64,000 nucleotides of DNA from Deltaproteobacteria bacterium (GCA_024636215.1 JAGXHL010000076.1:1-64000); one strand, 5' to 3'; positions 42,729 through 52,587 are shown, counted from the stretch's first letter. Notes: generated from the sequence alone by a model not told the origin. Program-made: numbers and translations.

Positions 42729-43661
42729 TTAGAGTTTAGGGGGTTCTGCTGTTTTTCGCAGCCTATGGAGCTTATCAAGATTCTCCTGTGCACGCACATA
42801 ATGCTTCGGGTTGATCTGCAGGGCTTTCCTGAAGGCCTGTTCTGCTTCTTCGAAGTGGCCCTGGGTCATGAGCAGGTAGCCGATATTGTTATATGCGCCA
42901 GCTTCACCTACGGTTTCTGCAAAGATTTCAAAAGCATTCTCCTGGTCTCCGCTCAAAAGATAAGCTGCTGCGAGGTTGTTCTTGATGCGTAAACTGTTCC
43001 TGTCTAGTGCAAGGGCCTGCAAGAAGGAGAGGACTGCATCCGGATATTTACTCTGCACCATGTAATTTAACCCCATGTTGTTATGACTTGTCGCCTGATC
43101 CGGAGCCATGGCTATAATCTCATGGTAGAGCGGTTCTGAGAGTTTCTCCTTGCCCATGAGGTCGTAAATCATGGCAAGCTCTTTAATGACGATGATATCG
43201 TCCGGGGCAACCGCTATGGCCTCGTTGATTTTTTTGATTGCAGCATTCAACTTACCTTCCAGACGTAAAGCGCGTGCCTCGCCGGTCAAGGCATAGACGG
43301 ATTGAGGGTCCAGTTCCCTGGCCTGACCGAATCTGACCATTGCGCCGCCGTAATTGCCTTTACTCATCTCGATGCGGCCCAGACCGATGTATGCATTAAC
43401 CATGTTCGGGTCTTTATTGAGTGCCGTTGCAAAATGCAACTCTGCAATTTTCACGTTATTATTTTCCAGATAGATGAACCCTGCCGTAACCAGCTCCTGC
43501 GCCGATTTGCTCTGCATCGAAGATGCATGGTTCTTTGCAGAGAGGGCTTCCACTGAGACGGTGTCGTTAGTAATATAGCTGACTTTTCGTGCTGATTGGG
43601 AGCACCCGCCAATGAGAACACTGAAGATGGCCAACAGCAGAATCAGGAGCGATTTATGCAT
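42729..43661 (-). CDS. tadD: TPR lipoprotein TadD
   Basis: A 310-residue lipoprotein with lipobox LIGGC near residue 19, followed by at least six TPR units (for example VNAYIGLGRIEMSKGNYGGA and HNNMGLNYMVQSKYPDAVLS, AYNNIGYLLMTQGHFEEAEQ). TadD is the pilotin-like or scaffold lipoprotein of Flp pilus machines. Start at ATG 43661, since a longer frame would read through the repeat element at 43702-43766. AGGAG lies close to the ATG. Follows tadC by about 105 bases. Confidence 0.85.
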   Translation of the reverse strand: MHKSLLILLLAIFSVLIGGCSQSARKVSYITNDTVSVEALSAKNHASSMQSKSAQELVTAGFIYLENNNVKIAELHFATALNKDPNMVNAYIGLGRIEMSKGNYGGAMVRFGQARELDPQSVYALTGEARALRLEGKLNAAIKKINEAIAVAPDDIIVIKELAMIYDLMGKEKLSEPLYHEIIAMAPDQATSHNNMGLNYMVQSKYPDAVLSFLQALALDRNSLRIKNNLAAAYLLSGDQENAFEIFAETVGEAGAYNNIGYLLMTQGHFEEAEQAFRKALQINPKHYVRAQENLDKLHRLRKTAEPPKL

Positions 43662-43701
43662 TACTCCTGATCTATAAAACTCGCATTGCATTTTGAACCT
43701 C

Positions 43702-43766
43702 CAGAGAGATGCATCGTCCTTCCGGAAGCTCCGGATGGACACAGGATGTTTCCGGACGAAAACCAA
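43702..43766. repeat. Short copy of the interspersed element inside the tad operon
   Basis: Contains TCCGGAAGCTCCGGATGGACAC near 43717-43741 (a palindromic TCCGGA pair) and GTTTCCGGACGAAAAC at 43749-43764, in inverse orientation to the copy at 28444. Relative to that copy the middle is missing. The hairpin near the GTCC ends is kept with compensating changes (GTCCATC/GATGGAC there, GTCCTTCCGG/CCGGATGGAC here). It lies between tadC and tadD. Confidence 0.6.
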
Positions 43767-44762
43767 TCAGCCACCGCCACGGAGAGCCGGCACCAGGTAT
43801 TTGATAATCTGGATGGCGCCAGGCCCGATCAGCACAACGAAGATTGCTGGAAAAATAAACAGTACCAGGGGAAAAACCATTTTAACTGCAGACTTGGCTG
43901 CTGTTGCTTCAGCAATTTGACGTCGTTTGATACGCATGGAATCGGCGTGGACGCGGAGGGCCGTCGCCAGGCTTGTCCCGAAGCGACTGGTCTGAGATAA
44001 AAGCGTTGTCAGGCTGTTGATTTGGGAGACGCCGGTCCGCATATTCATATTCTTGAAAGCGTCTGCACGTGAAATCCCTGCTCTTATTTCCAGGGTTGTC
44101 AAGGTGAACTCATCGCTTAACTCTTTGCAAAGAGGCCGCATCTCGTCGCCGACACGTTTGAAGGTCATGTCGAGTCCCAGACCTGATTCTACGCAGACAA
44201 CCATGAGGTCCAAAGCATCCGGCAAGCCTTTAACAAGTTTCTCCTGTCGGGTTTTCGTCATTAAAAACACCCAGAGGTTGGGCGTGAAGTAACCGAGTAC
44301 AATCAGCGCGATGATGGACAGCAAGACTTCTGTTTTGAAGTTGTAGACCATTCGGGAAAACAGGAAGATGGCCACGTAGATGATCGGACAGAAGATCTTT
44401 GCGGCCAGATAATTGTAAATCGCCTGGTCAGAGCGAAACCCCGCCCGCACCAGTGTCAGCTGCATCTTTTGTCTGACACTTCTTTTGTCAATAGACGAGA
44501 TCCTGTGCAGGGGTTTGGACAATTTCGCCGCCAGGCTGTCGTCATTACGCCCCAGCAGTCGCGAAGGGGGGGTTCCTGCTTGTGAAGAATCTTGTTTGCC
44601 TACGAGTTTGTCGAGCCGTTCCTGAGTCGTGTTCTGTCGCGCTCTGATGAGCAAGGCGACTGCCAGCACCAGCATGAATACGGCCAGGAACATCAGGAGA
44701 AAAATGCCGTAATAATCAGCGTTCTCCAAAAAGGTGTAATATAGACTCTTGATTGCTTGCAT
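43767..44762 (-). CDS. tadC: Tad pilus inner-membrane platform protein TadC
   Basis: A 331-residue GspF-like membrane protein with helices near residues 15-40, 115-165 and 285-320. The central GspF domain contains GLPDALDLMVVCVESGLGLD and FKNMNMRTGVSQINSLTTLL. It forms with TadB the platform on which the CpaF ATPase acts. Starts 7 bases after tadB. Confidence 0.92.
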   Translation of the reverse strand: MQAIKSLYYTFLENADYYGIFLLMFLAVFMLVLAVALLIRARQNTTQERLDKLVGKQDSSQAGTPPSRLLGRNDDSLAAKLSKPLHRISSIDKRSVRQKMQLTLVRAGFRSDQAIYNYLAAKIFCPIIYVAIFLFSRMVYNFKTEVLLSIIALIVLGYFTPNLWVFLMTKTRQEKLVKGLPDALDLMVVCVESGLGLDMTFKRVGDEMRPLCKELSDEFTLTTLEIRAGISRADAFKNMNMRTGVSQINSLTTLLSQTSRFGTSLATALRVHADSMRIKRRQIAEATAAKSAVKMVFPLVLFIFPAIFVVLIGPGAIQIIKYLVPALRGGG

Positions 44763-44769
44763 GCTTGCC

Positions 44770-45747
44770 TCAGATATCGATGTCTACAATGCGTTTGATG
44801 ACATAAGTCCCTATTATCTGTAAAACAATCGCCCCGAAGATCATGTAGTGGCCGATCTTTTCAGTCCATAATAACGAGAGATAATCATAGTTTGTCAGGT
44901 ACATGTAGATGAGCATTAATATCGGCAGGCCAATCAGCACCATTGCCGATAAGCGACCTTCTGCTGTCAGGGCGGCAACATGGTCCTTGAACTGAATGCG
45001 TTCCCTGATCAAACGACTGATATTATCGAGAATCTCTCCTATGTTGCCGCCGGTTTCCTTTTGCACCAGAATGGCAATGGAAAAAAATCTCAAATCGGCA
45101 ATTGGCACCCGCTCGCAGAGATTTTCCATCGCCTCAGTCATGGTCAGCCCCAGGTTGATTTCATCGACAGTGGCTGCAAATTCGGCACGGACCGGATCTT
45201 CAATCTCTTCCGCGATCATCGCCAGACCGGCGGACAAAGCGCTGCCGGACCGGACGGCCCGTGCCAGGAGGTCAAGAGCTTCCGGGAGTTGTTCGTTGAA
45301 CTTCTTATAATAATCTTTCTCGGCCAGTTTTAAAAACAGATAAGGCACCAGTGTCGTAACAATCCCCACCACAATTGCCGCCAGAGGTTGTGGCAGGTAG
45401 CGGTAACCGAAGCCAAAGCCGATAAAGCCCAGGGTGAGACTCAGCAGAATGAACAGCGTAGCGTTGAGCGGCATCTTGACCTTGATTAAAAGGTTGTCGA
45501 GATTACTCAGACGAGGAATGTTGAAAATGAATCGTTCGAAAGCCCCGACGTCCTTGAGAATCCCCTTACGATATCTCTCAAGCTTTTCCTGCCCATGCTT
45601 GCCGCCGGCAGAGATGTACATCAGGCGTTTTTTGACTTTACGCTTTTCAACAAAGCGGCTTTCTACCCATGCCAGGTAAATGACTTGAATAATGGCAACC
45701 GTAAAGATGAAAATTGCGATAAAAAGAAAGATCGTAATCTTGTCCAT
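44770..45747 (-). CDS. tadB: Tad pilus inner-membrane platform protein TadB
   Basis: A 325-residue GspF-domain membrane protein with an N-terminal helix, a pair of helices near residues 85-125 and C-terminal helices near residues 265-320. The domain shows QLPEALDLLARAVRSGSALS and RVPIADLRFFSIAILVQKET. ATG 45747 has GGAG upstream; longer reading frames would run into cpaF. Partner of TadC. Confidence 0.92.
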   Translation of the reverse strand: MDKITIFLFIAIFIFTVAIIQVIYLAWVESRFVEKRKVKKRLMYISAGGKHGQEKLERYRKGILKDVGAFERFIFNIPRLSNLDNLLIKVKMPLNATLFILLSLTLGFIGFGFGYRYLPQPLAAIVVGIVTTLVPYLFLKLAEKDYYKKFNEQLPEALDLLARAVRSGSALSAGLAMIAEEIEDPVRAEFAATVDEINLGLTMTEAMENLCERVPIADLRFFSIAILVQKETGGNIGEILDNISRLIRERIQFKDHVAALTAEGRLSAMVLIGLPILMLIYMYLTNYDYLSLLWTEKIGHYMIFGAIVLQIIGTYVIKRIVDIDI

Positions 45748-45766
45748 GAAAGCTCCACTGCCAACG

Positions 45767-47101
45767 TCAGAAGTTGTTGAACAGGTTTTCGGGCACTTCG
45801 ATCCCTGCCATTTCCAGACGCTCTGTAAATTTTGGTCGAATGCCGGTCGATCGATGTTCACCAACCACCTTGCCGTCTTTATCCAGACCGCGACGTTCAA
45901 AAACAAAAATATCCTGAAGAGTGATGACGTCACCTTCCATGCCAACAACTTCGGCAACCGAAGTGATTTTACGACTCCCGTCAGTCATCCGCGAAGCCTG
46001 GATAACGACATCGAGAGCCGATGAAACCATGAAACGCATGGCTTTTTCAGGCAGGTTGACGCCGGTCATCAGGATCATCGATTCAAGCCGGGTGAGCGAA
46101 TCCCTCGGACTGTTTGAGTGAATGGTAGTCAAAGAGCCGTCGTGACCAGTGTTCATGGCTTGCAGCATGTCGAATGCTTCTGCCCCGCGAACCTCACCGA
46201 CGACGATTCTGTCCGGACGCATTCTGAGACTGTTTCTGACCAGATCACGTGACGTGACCTGACCGGTTCCTTCAACACTTGGCGGGCGTGTCTCCAGGCG
46301 AATGACATGCGGTTGCTGCAGCTGCAATTCTGCCGAATCCTCAATAGTAATGATGCGCTCATTGGCGGGTATGTTGGCCGAGAGGATGTTCAGCAGCGTT
46401 GTTTTGCCAGCTCCGGTCCCACCGGAGATCATGATGTTCAGCTTGGCTTTGACGCAGCCTGCGAGGAGTTGAGCGATCTCGGCAGTCAGTGCCTTATAGC
46501 CGATCAGGTCGTTCATCATCAAAGGGGTGACGGCAAACCTTCGGATGGAGAGCATTGGCCCGTCAATAGCAAGGGGTGGGATAATGGCGTTGACGCGAGA
46601 ACCATCCGGGAGGCGGGCATCAACCATCGGCGAGGATTCGTCGATGCGACGACCTACGCGTGAAATTATCCTGTCAATAATGTTACGAAGATGAACATCG
46701 TCAACAAAGCGTGACTTGGTTTTTTCGATTAATCCAAAACGTTCGACATAGATATCTTTATAAGTGTTGACGAGAACATCGCTGACAGTGGGATCTTTAA
46801 AGAAAGGTTCCAAAGGGCCGAGACCGTTCAGTTCATCGAGGATCTCATCGATGATATGTTTACGTTCATTCTCGTTGAGCAGGGCTTTTTCTTCACGTAG
46901 GTAATACTCGACAACATTCTCAATTTCAGCTTTGATCTCCTCCGGTTCCAGGGTGTCCAATGCCGCCAGGTTGGCTTCCTCGACCAGCCGGCCATGGATC
47001 TTTCTTTTAACTTCATGGTAGAAGTTGGAATGTTCTGTTTGCGGCTCATTGTTTGAGCTCTCACCGGTAATTGCTCTACCAAGCAGACTCTTGATTGCCA
47101 T
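45767..47101 (-). CDS. cpaF: Pilus assembly ATPase CpaF (TadA)
   Basis: A 444-residue secretion ATPase (GspE/VirB11 type) powering Flp pilus assembly. Walker A is [14 protein letters not shown], Walker B-like region [12 protein letters not shown], followed by [19 protein letters not shown] and the His box [15 protein letters not shown]. The N-terminal part (about residues 1-150) is helical. GGAGG precedes the start. Confidence 0.97.
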   Translation of the reverse strand: MAIKSLLGRAITGESSNNEPQTEHSNFYHEVKRKIHGRLVEEANLAALDTLEPEEIKAEIENVVEYYLREEKALLNENERKHIIDEILDELNGLGPLEPFFKDPTVSDVLVNTYKDIYVERFGLIEKTKSRFVDDVHLRNIIDRIISRVGRRIDESSPMVDARLPDGSRVNAIIPPLAIDGPMLSIRRFAVTPLMMNDLIGYKALTAEIAQLLAGCVKAKLNIMISGGTGAGKTTLLNILSANIPANERIITIEDSAELQLQQPHVIRLETRPPSVEGTGQVTSRDLVRNSLRMRPDRIVVGEVRGAEAFDMLQAMNTGHDGSLTTIHSNSPRDSLTRLESMILMTGVNLPEKAMRFMVSSALDVVIQASRMTDGSRKITSVAEVVGMEGDVITLQDIFVFERRGLDKDGKVVGEHRSTGIRPKFTERLEMAGIEVPENLFNNF

Positions 47102-47133
47102 TGACCCTCCAGTATGATCGAAGCCTCTAAAAG

Positions 47134-48312
47134 CTAAATGTTCTTGCCAAAAGTTCCTTTTATTCCTCTGAAGTCAGGATCGTTCTGAATCCCTTGAACC
47201 TTTCGGATGAGTTCCAGCATGTTCTTTGAAAAAGGTGCGTTGCTCGATAATTTGACCAGAGGTACACCGCGGTTGATTGATGACACAATCTCCGAGAAAT
47301 CGTTCGGTACCAGCCAGTAGACCGGTTTGTCGAAATTCTTCTCGATTTCGCCCAGAGAGAGGGCTCCACCTTTAATGTAGCGGTTGATTATAATTTCAAT
47401 CTTTTCGAGGTTGATGCCGAACTTCCTGATTAATTTACAGAGGCGGACCGTGTTGCGGATTGAGGGTACCGACATGTCCGTGACCACAAAGACCTTGTCG
47501 GATTGTTTAAAGGCTTCAACGCTGCAGTCATTAACATGCATGGAACCGCAGTCCAGGACGATGTGATCATAGAGTTTTCTGGAGAGGTTGAGGATGCTTG
47601 AGATGTGATCCTTGACGATATCTTCGCTGTCTTCAGGGTTGACTGGTGCCGGCAGGAAATTGATTCCTGTTGAATGGCCAGACATCACGCCTCGCAGGAA
47701 AGAAACATCCAGGCGGCCTATGTTTTCGCAGATATTCATGATGGTGTTCTGCGGGACTATATCGAGGAGGACCGAAGCGTCACCTGATTGGAAAGACATA
47801 TCCAGAAGCGCGACAGAATTTTTTTTGTCCAGTGCCAGTGAGGCTGCCGCGTTGACGGCCAGAACGGTTGAACCGACACCGCCTTTGGCACCGACGAAAC
47901 TGTAAATGCGCCCATGAGCCAGAAGACCCGAGTTGGCCAGTTTGGCGCGGACCTCTTCAATCGCATTGTAGAGCTGGTCTTCCTGGACGGGTTCGACGAG
48001 ATACTCTGAGACCCCGGCCTTCATGACCGATATGATGTTCTGGTGATCCTTGTTTGCCGAGGTAACGAACAGGGTTACTTTGGGGAAGTGTTCTTTGATC
48101 GTCTGGACTCTGGCCAGCAGGTCATTGTTTTCTACGATGTCATCAATCAGAATAATGTCCGGAATGGTTTTGCCTGCAGCCATGCCCTTTTCTGCGGTAT
48201 GGCTTTGCCACTGCAGTATGTTGACACCTTTCAGCTTTTTGGCCAGGCCCAGAAATGCCCTGGATCGATCAGGTTGTAATATCTCAATTGCGAGAATGAG
48301 TTCTGTTGCCAT
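47134..48312 (-). CDS. cpaE: Pilus polar-localisation protein CpaE (TadZ)
   Basis: A 392-residue protein with an N-terminal receiver-like domain (about 1-130) lacking an obvious canonical phospho-site, and a C-terminal MinD/ParA-like ATPase with deviant Walker A FVGAKGGVGSTVLAVNA. TadZ proteins localise the Tad machine to a cell pole. The separate position after a 237-base gap from cpaC's lipoprotein neighbour suggests its own promoter. Confidence 0.9.
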   Translation of the reverse strand: MATELILAIEILQPDRSRAFLGLAKKLKGVNILQWQSHTAEKGMAAGKTIPDIILIDDIVENNDLLARVQTIKEHFPKVTLFVTSANKDHQNIISVMKAGVSEYLVEPVQEDQLYNAIEEVRAKLANSGLLAHGRIYSFVGAKGGVGSTVLAVNAAASLALDKKNSVALLDMSFQSGDASVLLDIVPQNTIMNICENIGRLDVSFLRGVMSGHSTGINFLPAPVNPEDSEDIVKDHISSILNLSRKLYDHIVLDCGSMHVNDCSVEAFKQSDKVFVVTDMSVPSIRNTVRLCKLIRKFGINLEKIEIIINRYIKGGALSLGEIEKNFDKPVYWLVPNDFSEIVSSINRGVPLVKLSSNAPFSKNMLELIRKVQGIQNDPDFRGIKGTFGKNI

Positions 48313-48549
48313 TTATGATTGCCTTGTATCAAAGAGTGTCCCAACGTTTAGTTGAAAAAACGGTTGGTTATCTTTCTCGAACAATTTAGTTGTGTAGGCC
48401 TAGATTGTAAGTAGAAGATTTATTGACATTCTTTCGAAAAAGTTGATGCTTACAACCTGTAGAATTGTGTTGAGGCCGTCCTCAATCTTGAGCAATTTTC
48501 ATTATCGCTATCAGCAGAATGACGATAACCTCTCTTTTGGCTATAATGC

Positions 48550-48828
48550 CTATTCTATGGACATAAAGCCTCGACTAAAGTTTTTGACATCATCTTCATT
48601 CTTGCGGTCAAAAGAGTTTTGGTATGTATCCATAATTTTCTCTGCATGAATACCAGGCATGGTGGCAGGCTTCGAGTTTGCATACTTGTAATCTTTGTAA
48701 GCAATCTGCTGATCAAACGCAGCGTTTTGAGCCATACCAAACTCATAATCTACATAGGGGGCCTCTTGGTTCCAGGCACAACCAGTTATGGTAATTATTG
48801 CAGCTGATAATAATATTGTTTTCAGCAT
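48550..48828 (-). CDS. Small lipoprotein of the Tad locus
   Basis: A 92-residue predicted lipoprotein with lipobox TITGC (Cys at about residue 17). The mature part contains YEFGMAQNAAFDQQIAYKDY followed by HAEKIMDTYQNSF, a pattern seen in small lipoproteins between secretin and TadZ genes of other tad loci. It starts 15 bases after cpaC. It may act as a CpaD-like secretin helper; this is inference from position. Confidence 0.65.
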   Translation of the reverse strand: MLKTILLSAAIITITGCAWNQEAPYVDYEFGMAQNAAFDQQIAYKDYKYANSKPATMPGIHAEKIMDTYQNSFDRKNEDDVKNFSRGFMSIE

Positions 48829-48843
48829 GATTAACTCCTTAAA

Positions 48844-50409
48844 TTATTCTGAATGTCCGAATGAACCCTCTAAACCATCAGTCGAAGATAATATAAAATT
48901 GTGGCTTGATACGTTTGAACTGTCGTCTGCTCGTCTCATTCCCTCAAGCTTTCCAAGGAGATAAAATTCAAACTTGTTTGGGCGTTTGATAAACTCGCCA
49001 GGGTAACTGACAAGGTCCTCTTTGACCGGGGTTGTTAAGTGCGGAGTGATTGTAATCATTAAGTCAGATTTCTGTGTTTGAAAAGCATTGCTTTTGAATA
49101 GGGCTCCTAACACAGGGACGTCACCGAGAAATGGGACCTTGTTGATTCCGTTAGTGGTGTCCTCCCTGAGCAGTCCTGCAAGAACGAGGGTTTGACCATC
49201 ATGAAGCTGTGATGTTGTTTCCAGCTGTCTAGTGTCAACGACAGGCAATAAACCACTTGGGGAATTTACAGTGCTGGTAATTTCCGATATGGTGGGCGCA
49301 ACTCTGAGTGTTATCAATCCGTTGCTTTGCACAATCGGTGTGAATTTCAGAGAGACACCAAATTCTTCAAATACTACCTTGTTGGATGCATTGCCGTTCT
49401 GATCAAGTGTTGATTCAACGTAAGGAAATTTTCCGCCAGCCAAGAACTTGGCTTCTTGGCCGCTGAGTGCAACTAGCCTTGGCTCCGCAAGGGTTTTTGC
49501 AAGCCCTTCTCCTTCGAGAAACTCCAAGGCTAAATTTACATTGTCGATTTTCAGCAAGATATTTGCAGCATCGCCGACGAAGTCAGTAATGATTGATCCC
49601 CCGTCAAATTTGCTGGCGTCAAAGTAATGTGACCCTTCTGGTATTATTGAGCTACCGCCGATAATGCCATTGAAATCACTGCCGAGTTTATGGAAGGATA
49701 ATCCTGCGGACCAATTCATTGCACTATCCCGGTTGACTTCGGCAATTTTAACTTCCAGAAGAACCTGATGGATAGAATCAACATTAAGTAAATTTGTTAT
49801 CTTCTTGATTTTAATCTCTGTGCGTCCAGTGTTAGATACATTTACATCATCAGATCCTGACCCACCACTGCCAGATACCTCTTCTGGATTGGTTATGCCC
49901 CCCTCGCCACTGTTAACCATGCTGGTAGAGTCCTCGGTGGGTATAAACCTTTCCGCTAGTCTTATCGCCTGCTCAACAATCTCAGGTCCCGAAACTGTCC
50001 CTGATAAAACAATACCGTCATCCGCTCCATAAACATTGATGTCTTGATATGGGAAATGAATTGCCATTTGCTTTTTTAGGCCTGTCAAATCATAGGAGAC
50101 TGTGACATCTATTTCTGATGTCACTTGCTTTGAGATATTGTCCCATATCGTTACGGTGCAATAACCGGGTTTTTTCCCCCTTATATAGACCTTATTTTCT
50201 TTCAGGGGGCGTGCGTGAACTATGTCACTTTCTGAAACTAGAACCCTTAGATCTTTGCTGACGTTTTGTATCTCTAAAATTCTTGATCCACCAGGCTTTA
50301 TAAACAACTTTTGACTGGTTTCTTCAGAATGTGCATTCCCGCTGTAGATTGTAATTGAACACAACGCAAATAACAAAAGCACTAATGGCATTTTCACGGA
50401 TTCTCTCAT
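48844..50409 (-). CDS. cpaC: Pilus secretin CpaC (RcpA)
   Basis: A 521-residue outer-membrane secretin. Signal peptide about 1-27; N-terminal domain with FIKPGGSRILEIQNVSKDLR and GYCTVTIWDN; a BON-like region (GTVSGPEIVEQA); and a C-terminal secretin domain with VALSGQEAKFLAGGKFPYVE (core SGQEAKFLAGGKFP) and VPFLGDVPVLGALFKSNAFQ. An unusual Gly/Ser-rich insert (about GEGGITNPEEVSGSGGSGSD) sits in the periplasmic part. ATG 50409 is chosen because GGAGGA lies 5 bases before it, inside the longer frame. Confidence 0.92.
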   Translation of the reverse strand: MRESVKMPLVLLLFALCSITIYSGNAHSEETSQKLFIKPGGSRILEIQNVSKDLRVLVSESDIVHARPLKENKVYIRGKKPGYCTVTIWDNISKQVTSEIDVTVSYDLTGLKKQMAIHFPYQDINVYGADDGIVLSGTVSGPEIVEQAIRLAERFIPTEDSTSMVNSGEGGITNPEEVSGSGGSGSDDVNVSNTGRTEIKIKKITNLLNVDSIHQVLLEVKIAEVNRDSAMNWSAGLSFHKLGSDFNGIIGGSSIIPEGSHYFDASKFDGGSIITDFVGDAANILLKIDNVNLALEFLEGEGLAKTLAEPRLVALSGQEAKFLAGGKFPYVESTLDQNGNASNKVVFEEFGVSLKFTPIVQSNGLITLRVAPTISEITSTVNSPSGLLPVVDTRQLETTSQLHDGQTLVLAGLLREDTTNGINKVPFLGDVPVLGALFKSNAFQTQKSDLMITITPHLTTPVKEDLVSYPGEFIKRPNKFEFYLLGKLEGMRRADDSSNVSSHNFILSSTDGLEGSFGHSE

Positions 50410-50445
50410 TTCTTCCTCCCTCACTATACGGAAACCGATGTCTGG

Positions 50446-51246
50446 TTATTTTTCATATTTGAATGTGAAGCTTTCTGCCTTCTGATCACCTTGAATTAAC
50501 TCAACTTTGAATTGATCCTCAGCTTTCTTTGGGACATATCTTTGGATTCTCTTTTTAACTAGTTCAGGCTCAGGCTTGGGAGGCTCCTCCATCTGTTCGG
50601 CAGGATTCAGAAGTGCCAGTGTGATCGGCCCCTTGATGACTGTCTCGGAGAGGTTCACGACTTGCTTGGGTGTCAGCTCCAGCGTCACTGTGCTAACGAC
50701 CTTTGCTTTGCCTTCTTCAACAAAAGTTTGCTGGGCGATGGCAAGAACTTCAATCCGTTCGAGAACGGTTTTGGCTGTATTGCCCTGTACGGAAATAATG
50801 TCGACAAACGTGTTGGGTAAAACGAAACCAGCAACCCCGATGACCTCGTTGACCCTGATCGCCATAGCCCGCATGCCCGGTTTGATACTGGCAACCAGAC
50901 CGGCCCCGGATCCAGGCGCCGCAAGTTCCGCTGCAACAATCGGCACACCTGCAACAACCCTGGTTACAGTAACCCGACCATTGACATCTTCAATCTTTTC
51001 AAAAGCACCTTGAGGGACATTGGCTTTGGGCCAATCGACAAGGGCGAGGGTTTGTTCGTTCAGCAGCGAACCGATATCCAGATTTTGTCCTGCGACAACA
51101 ATCTTTGTGAGGGGGATTTTCTGTTCCTGGACTATGACCTTGTCTTCTGAAACCTGGGTGCTTAGCCATTGGTTGGCAAGGATGACGGCAACAATACCGA
51201 AAACCACGGCGACGGCCAGCGCGATGAGCGTGCCATATTGTTTCAT
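50446..51246 (-). CDS. cpaB: Pilus assembly protein CpaB (RcpC)
   Basis: A 266-residue protein with an N-terminal membrane anchor (about 7-26) and a SAF domain (about residues 45-110, VVAGQNLDIGSLLNEQTLAL), followed by the RcpC domain (PGMRAMAIRVNEVIGVAGFV, with LPNTFVDIISV). It links the inner machinery to the secretin and peptidoglycan. Ribosome site GAGGAGG. Confidence 0.92.
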   Translation of the reverse strand: MKQYGTLIALAVAVVFGIVAVILANQWLSTQVSEDKVIVQEQKIPLTKIVVAGQNLDIGSLLNEQTLALVDWPKANVPQGAFEKIEDVNGRVTVTRVVAGVPIVAAELAAPGSGAGLVASIKPGMRAMAIRVNEVIGVAGFVLPNTFVDIISVQGNTAKTVLERIEVLAIAQQTFVEEGKAKVVSTVTLELTPKQVVNLSETVIKGPITLALLNPAEQMEEPPKPEPELVKKRIQRYVPKKAEDQFKVELIQGDQKAESFTFKYEK

Positions 51247-51589
51247 GGTGAACCTCCTCGTATAGAAATCGAAATCAAGACTAAATTATGTTGCCGTCCG
51301 GAAACGGTTCTTTTCCGCGAAGGCGGCGTCAATTTGCACCGGTCCTTCTCATGAACATATTAAATAAGCTTGCGGGGCCCCCTGATAGAATAATACTTTT
51401 GTTTTTCTGATACAGACAAATTTCCATTAACTGATTGAAACTATTGTATCAGACTTAACAAAAACTGCTTTCTATTGATTAAAATTTTTTCAATGAAATG
51501 CTTGTATCTTCGTCTTATATGATTCGTCCGGGGAAATCATTTTTTGGGTTTCACGATAACACCGCAGGGGTGACAATCTGAATTGCGGT
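51247..51589. other. Gap between cpaB and cpaA
   Basis: No gene seen. It contains the partial interspersed-element copy at 51288-51340. The rest is AT-rich with poly-A/T runs (around 51400-51500). No convincing promoter could be picked, although cpaB probably has one here. Confidence 0.6.
51288..51340. repeat. Partial copy of the interspersed element
   Basis: Contains CCGTCCGGAAACGG, then CTTTTCCGC and GCGTCAAT in the same order and spacing as the 28444-28633 copy (with single changes), after which similarity fades. It lacks the TTTTC end. Confidence 0.55.
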
Positions 51590-52207
51590 TCACAGCAGCG
51601 CACCCCAGCAGATAAAGCTATAGTAACCAAAAGCTATCGCTGCGGAATAGGGGAATCTCATTGGTGTTTTGTGGAGGCCTGGATCTTTGGCGGCGTCAAA
51701 CTCACAGCTATGGGTAACTGCCGCGGCGTAGACTGATCTCCCGATTTCACGGAACCTGTCTTTAATGTCCGCTGTGTAGCAGTAATGACACACCGCGATC
51801 ATCCCACCATACAAACCCATATAGATAAAGACGTGCAATATGTCGTAGGGGCCGACAAATGCGCCGAGTGCACCGAGCGCCTTGACATCACCCGCACCCA
51901 TCCCTCCCATGAGGTAGGGCAACAGCAGGAGAGCGAGGCCCAAGCCTAAACCGCAGAGACTTGTCAGGAGGCCTGATGCTCCCTGATTGACGGTAAAAAT
52001 AACAATGCCTGCAACAAGCAGGCAGGCATTAAGCAGGTTCGGAATTTTACATTTAAGTGTGTCTGTGGTGCAGGCCAGGGCGAAATAGATCGAGGCGACA
52101 ACTATGGAAAGATCGTGTCTCTGCGCGATCATAAAGTAGATAGAAATCGTCACTGCAATCAAGCCTGAAACACGACTCGGTGTGATCTCTATCGCTCTTC
52201 TTTCCAA
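51590..52207 (-). CDS. cpaA: Prepilin peptidase CpaA (TadV)
   Basis: A 205-residue membrane protein with about six helices, processing Flp prepilin. The catalytic Asp residues are in CTTDTLKCKIPN and GMGAGDVKALG, the two aspartyl motifs of the family. TTG start with GAGG about 8 bases upstream; the only nearby ATG is out of frame. The C-terminal portion (about residues 150-190) is soluble. Follows flp by 44 bases. Confidence 0.9.
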   Translation of the reverse strand: MERRAIEITPSRVSGLIAVTISIYFMIAQRHDLSIVVASIYFALACTTDTLKCKIPNLLNACLLVAGIVIFTVNQGASGLLTSLCGLGLGLALLLLPYLMGGMGAGDVKALGALGAFVGPYDILHVFIYMGLYGGMIAVCHYCYTADIKDRFREIGRSVYAAAVTHSCEFDAAKDPGLHKTPMRFPYSAAIAFGYYSFICWGALL

Positions 52208-52251
52208 AGTTGCCGCCTCATGGTTTTTTGGTTTGCCAGTAGCAATCTGGC

Positions 52252-52425
52252 CTATCTGTCGAGAGTCGTCGCTACTGTGTTGAATGCTTGCTCGACCTCG
52301 CTTCCGAGAAATGTTATGGTGGCCAGACAGACAACAATAATCAGAACAATCATGACTGCGTATTCAACCGCTGTTGCACCTTCCTCATCCTGGATGAACT
52401 TCTTGAAAAAATTCTTGATCGTCAT
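52252..52425 (-). CDS. flp: Flp-type prepilin
   Basis: A 57-residue prepilin too short for most gene finders. It reads MTIKNFFKKFIQDEEG with cleavage expected after that Gly, then ATAVEYAVMIVLIIVVCLAT, where Glu+5 and Tyr+6 of the mature pilin are conserved. AGGAGGA lies 8 bases upstream of the ATG. Mature length about 41 residues. It is the major pilin candidate and the first gene of the flp-cpaA unit. Confidence 0.95.
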   Translation of the reverse strand: MTIKNFFKKFIQDEEGATAVEYAVMIVLIIVVCLATITFLGSEVEQAFNTVATTLDR

Positions 52426-52483
52426 TTTCTTTTCCTCCTTGCAGTTGGTTTAACGTCCCTTACCTCCCGTACAGCTTGTTGAA

Positions 52484-52511
52484 ATCTTAACCCCGACACA
52501 TTTCAAGTCAA
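52484..52511 (-). promoter_or_regulatory. Sigma70 promoter of flp
   Basis: On the - strand TTGACT (52511-52506), 16-base spacer, TAAGAT (52489-52484). The start near 52477 gives a leader of about 50 bases. Confidence 0.6.
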
Positions 52512-52571
52512 TATGACAAAGTCTGTTGATCTGTAAAAAGTCCTTATTTTTTAACGGATTATTTATGTAAC

Positions 52572-52587
52572 TATAACTAAAGTTATA
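52572..52587. promoter_or_regulatory. Palindrome TATAACTAAAGTTATA
   Basis: Perfect 7-2-7 palindrome about 100 bases upstream of the flp start site; possible regulator binding site for flp. Confidence 0.4.
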
